Shown one piece after another: positions 35,291 to 43,830 of a DNA stretch of 64,000 bases. The first letter of the stretch is position 1. Each line of letters begins with the position of its first letter. This DNA comes from Deroplatys truncata (lineage: Eukaryota > Arthropoda > Insecta > Mantodea > Mantidae). Location of the stretch: positions 69,264,557-69,328,556 of the forward strand of contig CM060987.1 in the NCBI GenBank assembly GCA_030765065.1, written 5' to 3'. The position numbers and the translations under genes were made by a program. Under the pieces are notes generated by a model. That model searched no databases and had not been told where the DNA came from. It was given only the letters and a program-made list of their open reading frames with translations.

Positions 35291-36048
35291 GCTATAACCT
35301 TTGCCGCTTTTAGTTCTTGAATAATCTCTTCAATTTCCTGAGTATGATTGTTATTGCCGGCGTCTCTGGATGCCACAAGTAGCCTAAGGCGATCCACCAG
35401 ATCATTAGGGTCGGTCCAGTAGATATAGTCTTGCCTCGTATTAGGGCGATGTTCTTTCCACTGTAGTCCTAATCCCTTGTGTTTCGTTACTAGAGGACGT
35501 ATAACGCTTTTATACTTGTAGGAATTACCCGATCTTAGCGGCCCGTGCTTGCTGAAGTTTCTTCGATGAACATGTGTTGCTTTAAGTATTTTACTGTATG
35601 TTTCAAGGTCATCCTCGGTGTATGCATGCATTTCAGGTATTCTCTTGAAGATGAGTTCCTTCAATCCAGGCGTGGTTTCATACGTTTCGTCCCCTATTCG
35701 AACTTTATTATTGATGAAATCAATAATCTTGTTGCCTAGCATGTAGCTGCCATCCTCATATCGTACTCCATATGATGAATCTATTTCATTTTTGTCCTTC
35801 TTTAGAACTTTATTAAGGTAGTTGTAGAGTTTCTCATCTTTCATGTCTTTCGGTGATTCCTCCTTGCTTGTAGTATTCTTTTTCTGTATTTCAAGTATAT
35901 CTTGAAGCGGATCTGTCACTGGTTGAAGAGCTTCACTCATCACTCTCTGGGTTTCAAACTGCTGACCTTTAAGAGAACGTAACTTTTCTCTTATAGCCTT
36001 CGTGTGCATAGCTACAGATTCTTTAAGTCGTATGCACTCGCTGTCCAT
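35287..36048 (-). CDS. DUF8207-like Polinton protein
   Basis: 253 residues, intact. The N-terminal 60 residues are charged and probably helical. The conserved core runs from about 90: 'YGVRYEDGSYMLGNKIIDF', TPGLKELIF, then YTEDDLETYSKIL. The C-terminal block 'DYIYWTDPNDLVDRLRLLVA' is followed by a helical tail rich in E and I. This combination occurs repeatedly beside Polinton integrase and capsid genes in animals and is catalogued as a domain of unknown function. Its place in the minus-strand cluster with fibre and ATPase suggests a virion or assembly role, but that is inference. It is 47 bp downstream of the fibre-like gene and overlaps integrase by 4 nt. Confidence 0.75.
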   Translation of the reverse strand: MDSECIRLKESVAMHTKAIREKLRSLKGQQFETQRVMSEALQPVTDPLQDILEIQKKNTTSKEESPKDMKDEKLYNYLNKVLKKDKNEIDSSYGVRYEDGSYMLGNKIIDFINNKVRIGDETYETTPGLKELIFKRIPEMHAYTEDDLETYSKILKATHVHRRNFSKHGPLRSGNSYKYKSVIRPLVTKHKGLGLQWKEHRPNTRQDYIYWTDPNDLVDRLRLLVASRDAGNNNHTQEIEEIIQELKAAKVIA

Positions 36049-36095
36049 CTTGAAATGACACTGAAATTAGACTTTCACCTTAATATATACCCTAT

Positions 36096-37184
36096 TTATT
36101 TAGCAGACTTCAGTTTATAAGAGATTTTCAGCTCGATATTTAGAAAATGGCCGTCCCTTACACGATTTGCAGGAGCAGTGAAGGTTAGTTTATCACCATT
36201 TGCAATTGGTGCAGGTAGAGCTCTCAGAGACTTGTTATTTATTTCAATTATTGTATCAGGTCTTACAGTAGGAGCTGTTGGTGACGTCATATAGCAAGAA
36301 ACAATCTCGCCGTTTACGCTTGATTTGTAATATTCAAGACCTGTTGTTAACATGTACCTCTGTGATTTCCCTCTGAAAGGCAACGACTGCAGTGTAATTA
36401 CATGTTCCCCTCTCATTTGCTCTACTAATGAATTTACGACTTTCATTTGTGTTTTAAGGGTATTGATATTATCCATTGCAGATGTCAGATGCCCATCCAT
36501 TGATTTCTGGCGGTTCGCCATAGTTTCCATGTGTTTTCCCACTGTTTCTGTAACTGTGGTACTTATTGCACCAAGTCTGTTGTTTAAATCTTGGCGTATT
36601 TCATTTTGTTTCCTTCCCACGTGAACTTTAACAAACTTTTTTGTTGCTCCATCACTGTCATCGACAGGATCTGCTACTTCAATTAGCCTTCTTTTTTGGA
36701 ATGAAACGTTACCGCTTGAATCGAGAGGTGGTGTTCTTGCACTTATATATTCTAATACATGCTTCTTATTTGGCACGTCATAGTCCTCTTGAGGTGGCAG
36801 CATTATCTTCAATCTTATAGAATCCAGGATAATGTTGTTTCCATCGTCGCGTTTAAGGGTATTTTTATTCAGATATTCCATTAGAGCATCATGTTGCACG
36901 TCTAGCGACTTCTGGATGTGATCCCTAAGCGTAGTTTGAAGTTCGCCCATGCGCTGATATGTCGTTTTTTCCGTGAAATCCTGCATTCGATTTTCAGTAG
37001 AAGACGTAAGCGTATCCACGTAGCGTTTAGTGCTTGCGTCGTCGTCCTCCTCAGGATCCTGAACAATGCACAGTCTCTTGTTCCTGAATTGGTAATTTCC
37101 TTTTCCATCTCTGTTTATGATAAATTGATGTAGCGATCTTTTCACTGGAGCAGCCCTCTGTGATCCAAACCTGTCAATACTCAT
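36096..37184 (-). CDS. Fibre-like protein with phage-type shaft repeats
   Basis: 362 residues, intact. Three copies of a repeat with consensus K-R-L-x-x-V-x-D-P-x-D-x-x-D-A-x-T-K-x-Y/F-V occur at about residues 36-56, 124-146 (diverged) and 165-185, for example 'ADPVDDSDGATKKFV'. This repeat is typical of trimeric phage tail-fibre and collar shafts. A helical stretch follows at about 186-250 (possible coiled coil, many Q/N/M), then a beta-rich C-terminal domain (about 255-362) that could be the receptor-binding head. ATG at 37182-37184, six bases after the ATPase stop, so the two are probably co-transcribed. The function as virion fibre is inferred from the repeat and the neighbours. Confidence 0.7.
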   Translation of the reverse strand: MSIDRFGSQRAAPVKRSLHQFIINRDGKGNYQFRNKRLCIVQDPEEDDDASTKRYVDTLTSSTENRMQDFTEKTTYQRMGELQTTLRDHIQKSLDVQHDALMEYLNKNTLKRDDGNNIILDSIRLKIMLPPQEDYDVPNKKHVLEYISARTPPLDSSGNVSFQKRRLIEVADPVDDSDGATKKFVKVHVGRKQNEIRQDLNNRLGAISTTVTETVGKHMETMANRQKSMDGHLTSAMDNINTLKTQMKVVNSLVEQMRGEHVITLQSLPFRGKSQRYMLTTGLEYYKSSVNGEIVSCYMTSPTAPTVRPDTIIEINNKSLRALPAPIANGDKLTFTAPANRVRDGHFLNIELKISYKLKSAK

Positions 37185-37190
37185 GATGAA

Positions 37191-37907
37191 CTATGAATGA
37201 GCAATTTCTTTATTAACAACTTTAATATATACATCGAATCCGCACCTATATCGACCGTCATTCATCGGAAATTCGGGAACTATTACCATAAAAGGTCTTC
37301 CTTCCGTAGAGCTCTCCCAAACACCTTTGCACAAATCTTTAAATTCAGTATACGTCATATCTGTGTTTACGTAATCTTCATATACATGTTTCATGTTTAA
37401 ATTATCTTGCCTGAAGAGTATAATCATGTTCGCATTATCTCTAATTAAATGCTTTGGGACTTTGGCATAGGATTGTGCTAGATATATTGAATCTACATTT
37501 CGATGTCTGCCCATGCTGTAAAAGGATGCAATCTTGTCTTGCTTTTCAGTGATGACGTCATCAAATATAAAGATTGAATTTTCTTTAATTTCTGATGGGT
37601 GCAAGACGCTTTCACCGTCTTCGTGAGTATACACGCCTATACCCTCAATGTTTTCAAGCAGCTTAACAAGATATTGATACTTTGGCTGGTATAGCGACTT
37701 TGAATAAATGTACACATTTTCAAAGCGTAGTCCATTCTCGTGGAGTATCATATTGAGTAATACATTTGTTTTTCCAGCACTGGAGCTACCTAGAATTAGC
37801 GCTCTAACATTGCCTGGAAACAGCTTCCCGTGACGATCGCGTCTAAAGTCACTTTCATAGTCTAGCACCTGGATAGGCAGCGAGCAATCTTGCTTCACCA
37901 GCTCCAT
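37191..37907 (-). CDS. atp: DNA-packaging ATPase (FtsK/HerA-type, A32-like)
   Basis: Genome-packaging ATPase of the Polinton/adintovirus morphogenesis module. I choose the ATG at 37907 (MELVKQDCSL), giving 238 residues. The frame is open upstream to an ATG at 37934, but those nine residues are not conserved-looking. Walker A is 'LGSSSAGKTN' (residues 39-48), Walker B 'SIFIFDDV' (D116-D117), and the sensor/Gln region is 'YLAQSYAKVP' (Q145). All are intact. It is first in the minus-strand cluster ATPase, fibre, DUF8207, integrase and diverges from the PLA2 gene, with a TATA-like 'catatatac' on its strand near 37941-37949. Confidence 0.88.
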   Translation of the reverse strand: MELVKQDCSLPIQVLDYESDFRRDRHGKLFPGNVRALILGSSSAGKTNVLLNMILHENGLRFENVYIYSKSLYQPKYQYLVKLLENIEGIGVYTHEDGESVLHPSEIKENSIFIFDDVITEKQDKIASFYSMGRHRNVDSIYLAQSYAKVPKHLIRDNANMIILFRQDNLNMKHVYEDYVNTDMTYTEFKDLCKGVWESSTEGRPFMVIVPEFPMNDGRYRCGFDVYIKVVNKEIAHS

Positions 37908-37975
37908 CGTAGCAACTAAAATAAAATGAATCATCCCTAATGTATATATGTTAATAAATGGAAGCGATGACAGAG

Positions 37976-37982
37976 TATAAAA
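37976..37982 (+). promoter_or_regulatory. TATA box of the virion-gene cluster (divergent promoter region)
   Basis: TATAAAA, 40 bp upstream of the PLA2 ATG at 38016. A minus-strand TATA-like element lies at 37941-37949 for the ATPase cluster, so 37908-38015 acts as a compact divergent promoter. Confidence 0.6.
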
Positions 37983-38015
37983 GAACTATGTGCCATTAAA
38001 ATCGATTAGTGTACC

Positions 38016-38666
38016 ATGAGCGCTAAGGGGGTTAAGGTCTCAAGAGGTTCCGGTTTAATTAACTCTCTCATTAACCTGCTGCCATTTGAAGCACATTTGC
38101 CTGGTTACAGATACTGTGGACCTGGGACAAAGCTAGAAAAAAGACTAAAGAGAGGAGACCCCGGAATAAATCCTTTAGACGAAGCGTGTAAGCTTCACGA
38201 CATAGCCTACGCACAGCATAAGGACTCTGCTTCGAGGAACGTTGCCGACAAAATCTTGGCTGAAAAGGCCTGGAAAAGAGTGCAATCATCTGATGCTACA
38301 TTAGGTGAAAGGTTGGCAGCCAGACTAGTAACAACCATCATGAAGGGTAAGGTAGCTGTTGGTGCGGGATCCAGGAAGAAGAAACGAGGAGGATTTCTAC
38401 CACTCATACCAATTATTGCAGCACTAGGAGCCGCCGCTGGAGGCGCTGCACAAATAGCCTCTGCTGTAAATAAGAAAAAGGCCGCGGATAAACAACTTGC
38501 TGAAATGATGAGACATAACAAAGAAATTGAAGCAAGAGGTAAAGGCCTACGAGTGAAGAAGAAGAAGAATAAGGCGAGGAACACCGAAAGGAAGAGGAGC
38601 CCGAGCAAGAAAGGAAATTCAAAAAACTCCGGCAGAGGGCTATACTTGTCCCGGAAAAGGCATTAA
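38016..38666 (+). CDS. PLA2 domain fused to hydrophobic/basic minor virion protein
   Basis: 216 residues. The N-terminal phospholipase A2 domain has the calcium-loop signature 'YRYCGPGT' (31-38) and the catalytic 'ACKLHDIAY' (His61-Asp62), as in the PLA2 of parvovirus minor capsid proteins and some adintoviruses. There it breaks endosomal membranes during entry. A glycine/alanine-rich hydrophobic segment follows (about 126-152) between basic stretches, then a strongly basic tail (RVKKKKNKARN, RKRSPSKK) like DNA-condensing core proteins. Catalytic residues are present. The tail end overlaps, in another frame, the region upstream of the protease, whose own start is unclear, so a shifted end of this gene or a fusion is possible. 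Confidence 0.82.
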   Translation: MSAKGVKVSRGSGLINSLINLLPFEAHLPGYRYCGPGTKLEKRLKRGDPGINPLDEACKLHDIAYAQHKDSASRNVADKILAEKAWKRVQSSDATLGERLAARLVTTIMKGKVAVGAGSRKKKRGGFLPLIPIIAALGAAAGGAAQIASAVNKKKAADKQLAEMMRHNKEIEARGKGLRVKKKKNKARNTERKRSPSKKGNSKNSGRGLYLSRKRH

Positions 38667-38995
38667 GTAACATAGACCTCGACTTGTATGCCCGACGTTT
38701 AAAGATTCCTCATTTTAGGGGTGTATACATGATCGATCAGCTACCCTCAAGACCTCGTTACAGAGAGAGAATTATTGTTAATCTCGATACTTCAGAGAAT
38801 GAAGGCACTCATTGGGTTGCTATAAAGAAGGATGGCAGCGTGTCATTTTATTTCGACAGCTTTGGAAACTTGAAGCCTCCAAAAGAGATAGAAAGGTACC
38901 TCAGAGATGTTAAGGTACTGTATATTACTAAGAGGTTTCAGAGTTTCAGCTCAGTCATCTGTGGGCACTTGTGCTTGCAATTTCTATCGCAATGA
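38573..38995 (+). CDS. Adenain-like cysteine protease (start uncertain)
   Basis: Maturation protease that would process virion precursors. Recognisable sequence begins near 'LYARRLKIPHFRGVYMIDQL' (38684). Catalytic landmarks are His in 'EGTHWVAI', Asp in 'FYFDSFGN' and Cys in 'ICGHLCLQFL', in the adenain order H-D-C. The frame is open back to 38573 but has no ATG there. The first ATG, at 38729, would remove conserved residues. The gene either begins by frameshifting from the PLA2 gene, uses a non-AUG start or unseen splicing, or has lost its start. The stop TGA (38993-38995) overlaps the penton ATG by 4 nt (ATGA). The open stretch upstream is unusually rich in E and K. Confidence 0.75.
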   Translation, partial: GEEHRKEEEPEQERKFKKLRQRAILVPEKALSNIDLDLYARRLKIPHFRGVYMIDQLPSRPRYRERIIVNLDTSENEGTHWVAIKKDGSVSFYFDSFGNLKPPKEIERYLRDVKVLYITKRFQSFSSVICGHLCLQFLSQ

Positions 38996-39699
38996 GTTAC
39001 ACTATTGCAGTCAGTGGCAATGAGTCTGTGCTTACTACATACCTGAATCCACCTCTTCAGCTAGATCCAAAGTATCATTATGAGATTGCTCTACTGAATT
39101 TTGAAACCTTCTATTCAATTCCTAATGTTGATTGGAGTAATAATCAATTTCATTACATGCACAATGATGAAATTAAGATCATTGATATACCTGATGGAAC
39201 TTATGAGATTTCTGATATTAATGAATACATCAGAGATAAGCTAGGTGTAGATGAGAATGTCTTCTTTATTAGACCTAATAATAACACAATGAAAGCTGAA
39301 ATTAAGTGCCCTTTCACTATTGATTTTTCCGGTGATCGTTCTATAGGATCGCTACTGGGCTTCAGAGGTAAAGTTATTCCAGCTAATCAGCTGTCTGAAT
39401 CTGATTACCTGGTGAATATATTTAAGGTGAGCATCATTCGAATCGAGTGCAGTATTGCAACAGGCTCTTTCATCGACGGTAAAAGCGGCCACTCGATCTA
39501 CGAGTTTTTCCCTTCTGTTCCGCCTGGATATCATATTTCTCAAGAGCCGTCAAATCCAATTTACCTTCCAATCATAAACACCAATGCTATAGAGCAAATT
39601 AGTCTTCGTGTAGTGGACCAAAGTGGTAATATCATTGACTTTAGAAACGAGGATATAAGCATAAGGCTTCACATCCGCTGCAATGCCAATAGATTTTAG
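38992..39699 (+). CDS. Penton-like minor capsid protein (single jelly roll)
   Basis: 235 residues from the ATG at 38992, which overlaps the protease stop; the frame is open slightly further upstream, but this ATG fits the family start. Family landmarks are 'YHYEIALLNFETFYSIPNVD', 'IPDGTYEISDINEYI', 'GSLLGFRGKVIPANQL', 'SVPPGYHISQEPSNPIYLP' and 'ISIRLHIRCN' at the end. In Polintons this protein is the vertex (penton) homologue that accompanies the major capsid protein. The frame is intact. It overlaps the downstream 49-residue gene by 17 bp. Confidence 0.82.
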   Translation: MSYTIAVSGNESVLTTYLNPPLQLDPKYHYEIALLNFETFYSIPNVDWSNNQFHYMHNDEIKIIDIPDGTYEISDINEYIRDKLGVDENVFFIRPNNNTMKAEIKCPFTIDFSGDRSIGSLLGFRGKVIPANQLSESDYLVNIFKVSIIRIECSIATGSFIDGKSGHSIYEFFPSVPPGYHISQEPSNPIYLPIINTNAIEQISLRVVDQSGNIIDFRNEDISIRLHIRCNANRF

Positions 39700-39832
39700 A
39701 AGAAGTCAACGACGTCGAGGATATAATAAGGGATTGATTCAACGCACGCATCATACTCTACCCTTGACACCCGTAGGGTTAACATCATTCAATCGACACT
39801 TCCTCCAGGTATTGGGCTTTAGACTTCTATAA
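39683..39832 (+). CDS. Small basic protein between penton and capsid genes (49 aa)
   Basis: Starts at ATG 39683 inside the end of the penton gene in another frame and stops with TAA at 39830-39832, two bases before the capsid ATG. The N-terminus is very basic (DFRRSQRRRG). The C-terminus reads 'LTSFNRHFLQVLGFRLL', resembling the L-T-x2-N-x2-FL-x2-LG motif of small proteins at this position in related elements. The tight packing between two virion genes supports a real gene. The function is unknown; a capsid or core accessory protein is a guess. Confidence 0.55.
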   Translation: MPIDFRRSQRRRGYNKGLIQRTHHTLPLTPVGLTSFNRHFLQVLGFRLL

Positions 39833-39834
39833 TC

Positions 39835-41050
39835 ATGGACATCTTCAATGTTACCAGCGCACCGACATTCGATGACAAGATCACTAAAGAAGAGGAACAT
39901 GTGTTTTTACCGTATAATACATCGGCTCTGGACGCTAATGATGAAATTAGAATCCCTTGTCAAGCTGAGGATTTATATACTTTACCTAATCGAAGTTATC
40001 TATACATCGAGGGGAGTATTACTAAACCTAATGGAACAGCTACTACTGCAAAGCTTACCAATAACGCTATTGCATTCATGTTTGAGGAGATTCGACTGGA
40101 TATGAACGGCTCAACTATTGATCGAACCAGGAACCCCGGGATCGCCTCAACTTTACGCAACTATGCTGCTCTCAATCCAATGGAGTCTGATCGCTTGCTG
40201 AATGCTGGATGGTGCTATCCTGGAGAATACATGGACATTGTGAATACAGCAAATGGAGCCTTCAACGCCATAGTACCGATTTCGATGCTTCTGGGATTTG
40301 CTGACGACCACAAGGAACTCATACTCAATAGCAAGTTTGAGTTGGTGCTGATTCGATCCAAGGACTCTAAAAACTGTATTATAGCGCCTGAGGGTGAAGA
40401 GAATGCAAGCGTTAAACTTGCACGAATCGAGTGGAGAATGCCTGTGATACGACTTTCTGATGCTGAAAAGGTTGAAATTCTCAAGATTGTCAAGTCGGAC
40501 AAGGCGCTGTATCTCCCATTTAGGACCATGGATCTGCATACTCAGCCTGCTGTGCCGCAAACTAAATCATTCACTTGGAATGTCGCCACCACATCAAAAA
40601 TGGAGAAGCCGAGATTTGTCATTTTGGGTGCTCAAACTTTAAGATCGAGTAATGCATCTAAAGACGGTTCTCTTTTTGATCATTGTAACATAACTAATTT
40701 GAGAATTTATCTTAATAGCGAATGTTATCCCTATCACGACATGAATTTGGATTTTGGAAACTCTAGATTTGCATCCTTGTATGATATGTACTCAAAAGTT
40801 TCAAAACTCTTATTATGAAAAAGAGAACTATCCTTTATTGAAGAGAAAAGATTTTCTTAAATTTGCTCCTATATTTGTTATAGATTGCTCACATCAACCA
40901 GAGGAAGTTGTAAATGGTGCTGTTAACATTAGAATAGAAATTCAAGCTAGTGCAAATATTCCTGCACAGACCACTTTGTATTGTTTGATAATTCACGATA
41001 AAGTATTTACATACAAGCCTCTGACTCATGTGATGCAGCTTTTATTTTAA
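39835..41050 (+). pseudogene. Major capsid protein (double jelly roll), one frameshift
   Basis: Hexon-like capsid protein forming the shell. Frame 1 runs 39835-40818 and carries family landmarks 'FDDKITKEEEHVFLPYNTSA', 'NDEIRIPCQAEDLYTLPNRS', 'YLYIEGSITKPNGT' and 'FMFEEIRLDMNGSTIDRTRN'. Near 40795, in a short A-run (tcaaaagttt), the homologous reading moves to the next frame and continues as 'FQNSYYEKENYPLL' to a stop at 41048-41050 with a typical C-terminal beta-rich domain. A one-base indel separates the parts. The full protein would be about 404 residues. Apart from that indel the gene looks complete. Confidence 0.85.
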
Positions 41051-41103
41051 ACTAATCATTGTAAGGATTTGTTTTTTCATTAGCAATGTAAGGATTATTA
41101 ATG

Positions 41104-41109
41104 AATAAA
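41104..41109 (+). terminator. Polyadenylation signal for the virion-gene cluster
   Basis: AATAAA, 54 bp after the capsid stop. A minus-strand counterpart (TTTATT at 41140-41145) serves the convergent right-end gene. Confidence 0.55.
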
Positions 41110-41149
41110 AACACTATGTAAAAACATACTTTCATTCTTTTTATTGTTA

Positions 41150-42698
41150 TTATTTATCCTGCATTTCCATCACTTTCTTCCTCCAAATCCTCGTTCCAAA
41201 ATATTGCATTACATTTGCATCAGTTATGTTACCTAAATGGTAGTCTATAAACGGTACAAGTCTTTTTAGCCTGCAAATTTCATCTCTATTTAAAAATATT
41301 TCACAATCATTTAAATTAGTGTTCAAAAATTTTATTTCTGTCTCTTGCATATAAGCAACAATATTATAAGAAAAAAGAATATTTTCACAATATTCCACAC
41401 GCGGATACTTTCTCGTTTGGAGGAATGCACTGAATGTAGGAAGACTCTCACGAATTATCACCCAGTCTTGAATTGTCATGTATACAAATTTGTCTGTGTT
41501 TTTCACTAAAAGCACTGGAAGATCATAGAAGAATGCTATGTTAATGCTGCGCCTTTTCGAGATGTAGACGTCTCGGCACACGCTTCTTACCGGCATGTTT
41601 CTTGGGCGTCTCGATGTTGCTTATTCTATCCTCCAATAGCGTCAGCCTCCTTTGCAGGTCTGCAAAGCTGTTCCTCTTCTTCTTCTTCCCCTTATTGCAC
41701 CGCCTGAAACATTACACAATGAAGGTCTTAGAAAAGTGCTTGGGTGAAGTTAAGGTAACCTGAAAAGAATTAAATTTCTGTTAGTGTACACTTAAAATGA
41801 AACAATGATTTTTATATATGTGAAAATACTCACGCCAATGTTTTCCCGAGTTCTGCAGGCTTTCCAAGGGGCGACTCGGAGGTCGTCTGTGTTAGATCCC
41901 CTGCCTGCTGTGAATTGGAATCCTGTTCCTCATCTACGTGTTTAGCATACTGCTGTGCAATGGGATATTCCACTATATCTTCTGGTTCTTTATCATCGGA
42001 ATCTACCTCGGTTTTAGGCGCTGGTGTCGTCATTTGAATTCTGCAAAAGTCATTATAATTTCCAGTGTTAGTCGTATACAACTGCTTTTGTACTATAGTA
42101 GCATGTAATGTATGTTAGTATCGCATACAATTAATGTTTACATTGATGTTCTCTGAAGTTACGTATATGACAATAGCAATGTACAATAATGATACATATT
42201 TAAAGAGGTACTCACTTTAAATTTCTCTGTCTGAAGAGGAATACACTGCAGCTCTCATTGCATGGAAAGTATGACGCCATCTTGTCGTGCACCTCTGGTT
42301 TTGCACACAGTACAGAGTGAGTATACCCATTGCAGTACTCTGAATGCCACAGAGAGCCGTGATTTGAAATGAGGCTGAGCATCTCACCCTCACTTTCGGT
42401 ATCAGTTTCTCTGGAAAGAAAGAAGGTACAATAGAATGAACCATTTTAATTTTTTCACTCTTCTTTAGAGAACAATTGCACGCTTTTTAGAGCTTGCATT
42501 CAATAATAAAAACGATACTTACATGATGCTTCTTTTGTAGACAGGGCAGTTGTCTGTGCATATGCCTCGAGAAGTCATCTGGTCATGATAGGAAGGCATG
42601 TTACACACTATAGAATGCATGATGCCATTACACGACTCTTTATGATAATATGTATAATGGTATGATTCTTCTCCGCATTCACTCCAAAAATCGTCCAT
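41150..42698 (-). CDS. Right-end spliced gene with duplicated Cys/His modules
   Basis: Five exons agree in phase: 42698-42523, 42410-42216, 42040-41834, 41703-41591 and 41514-41150 (176, 195, 207, 113 and 365 bp), giving 351 residues. Donors are GTAAGT or GTGAGT (last GTAAGA) and all acceptors are AG. Exons 1 and 2 each encode H-x3-C-x4-H-x3-C-x5-H-x8-C-x3-C with identical spacing (residues 19-51 and 81-113). Exon 3 is acidic, rich in S, Q and E. Exon 4 is basic (KKKKR) with a short coiled-coil-like helix (SFADLQRRLTLLEDRISNIE). Exon 5 is a globular domain (VYMTIQDWVIIRES to YHLGNITDANVM). If the last 76-bp intron is retained, the protein ends at 41541. No family is recognised for certain. 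The exon 5 fold might resemble PC4-type ssDNA-binding domains, but this is weak. Confidence 0.65.
42216..42410 (-). CDS. Right-end gene exon 2: second Cys/His module
   Basis: 195 bp, phase 2 on both sides. It encodes an acidic start (ETDTESEGEML), then 'HSEYCNGYTHSVLCAKPEVH' and DKMASYFPCNESC. It aligns without gaps to exon 1 ('HKESCNGIMHSIVCNMPSYH', DQMTSRGICTDNC): all four Cys and three His match, as do NG, HS, P, D, M and S. The symmetry of intron phases allows duplication without breaking the frame. Likely a zinc-binding pair. Confidence 0.65.
42523..42698 (-). CDS. Right-end gene exon 1: first Cys/His module
   Basis: It begins at ATG 42698 (MDDFWSECGEES), 60 bp downstream of a TATA box, and ends at donor 'atcat|gtaagt'. 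It codes for the first of the two H/C modules. Too short on its own to resemble a known gene; its reality is supported by the matching exon 2 and the phase agreement of all later exons. Confidence 0.6.
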
Positions 42699-42757
42699 TG
42701 TATTATCGACTCGATTACACCTCGAATAATATTCAGAGCAGTGCGAGAAGGGGCTGC

Positions 42758-42766
42758 TTATATATA
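42758..42766 (-). promoter_or_regulatory. TATA box of the right-end gene
   Basis: TATATATAA on the minus strand, 60 bp upstream of the ATG at 42698. It mirrors the left-end TATA box, so both end genes fire inward from just inside the TIRs. Confidence 0.55.
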
Positions 42767-42924
42767 GCGGCTAGAAAAACCGGTTCTTCTATCACATGTA
42801 ATGACTTGCAGAGAGGATCGGTGGGGGAAGCGATCTATAGGGAGGGGGGGATGAATGTGTTTTTCTGTGCAAGAGAATAAATGATTCAGTGAGGGAAATG
42901 AAAACTTTTATTATAGAGAGGCAA
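42767..42924. other. Unique segment between right promoter and TIR
   Basis: Contains a G-rich patch (gatcggtggggg, then ggaggggggg) but no E-box duplication like that on the left. Confidence 0.4.
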
Positions 42925-43129
42925 TGCACGTAAAGGTTTTTGATATCTCTGTTTGAAAGAGATAATTGTTGCGTTACATGTACGTGCATGTGTGTGCATA
43001 CATGCACCTGTGTATGCACGTTGATGTATGCACATGTGCTCGTGTATATGGGAGCGCCTGGATGTGTACAAGTTGTGGAGAAAGAAAATAAAGAATCGTG
43101 TCTAGGCATCGGAATATCTAAGTATACGC

Positions 43130-43830
43130 AGGGGTTTAATATAAATAATTATATGCCCGTGCATAGTTTAATAGTTATTATAGCGTTTCGCAGGGCAGGA
43201 TTCGAACTAGAGACCTCTGGTTCCTAAGAATACAGCTCGTTAAACATTGTAATGTCGTGTATATTAAATTATATTTGTTAAACACATTTTAATCTGACCC
43301 GTTCACTCTTCAATAATTTAGTATTTATTATAGCGTTTCGCTGGGTAAGGTTCGAACTATGGGCTTCTGGGTTCCTAAGAATAGCTTTCATTAAAACAGC
43401 GTAATGTATAAAATTAAATTATATTTGTTAAATACATTTTAATCTTATCGTGCACGGTTCCGTAATTTAATAGTTAGTAGGCATAGAGCTTGCAGGGTAA
43501 GACTCGAACTAGAAACCTCTGAACGGGCTTTAATCAGGGTAATGATATAATAATGTTTTACCCTAAGAAAATATCAACTTGGATACCTAAGTATACGCAT
43601 GTGTTTAATATATTTTTAGAGCACGCATCCGTAATTTACTAGATGTTACACATTAGAGTTTGCAGGGTAAGATTCGAACTAGGGTCCTCTGAACGCCTTT
43701 TTTATTAATTAAGGTAATGATATAATAATATCAATCATTAATTTCTCATTAGCAATAAACTTTTGATTACAGTAAGAATCGAACACCGATCTATAGATAT
43801 CACTCAGAGGTTTAATGCACGTAATGAAAT
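43130..43830 (-). repeat. B-box-like tandem units, right TIR
   Basis: Five diverged units, counterpart of 26740-27480, each with a T-arm-like core (for example 'gcagggtaagattcgaacta' near 43661). Unit number and sequence differ slightly from the left TIR. Confidence 0.65.

Noticed and set aside
38207-38673. Minus-strand frames of 86-133 codons opposite the PLA2 gene
   Set aside because: They are Ser/Phe-rich complements of Lys/Ala-rich coding sequence, with no motifs.
41150-41596. Independent 148-codon gene starting at ATG 41596
   Set aside because: The start overlaps exon 4 of the right-end gene out of frame. A 76-bp intron joins the conserved part in phase to the upstream exons, which explains it better, although an internal start cannot be excluded.
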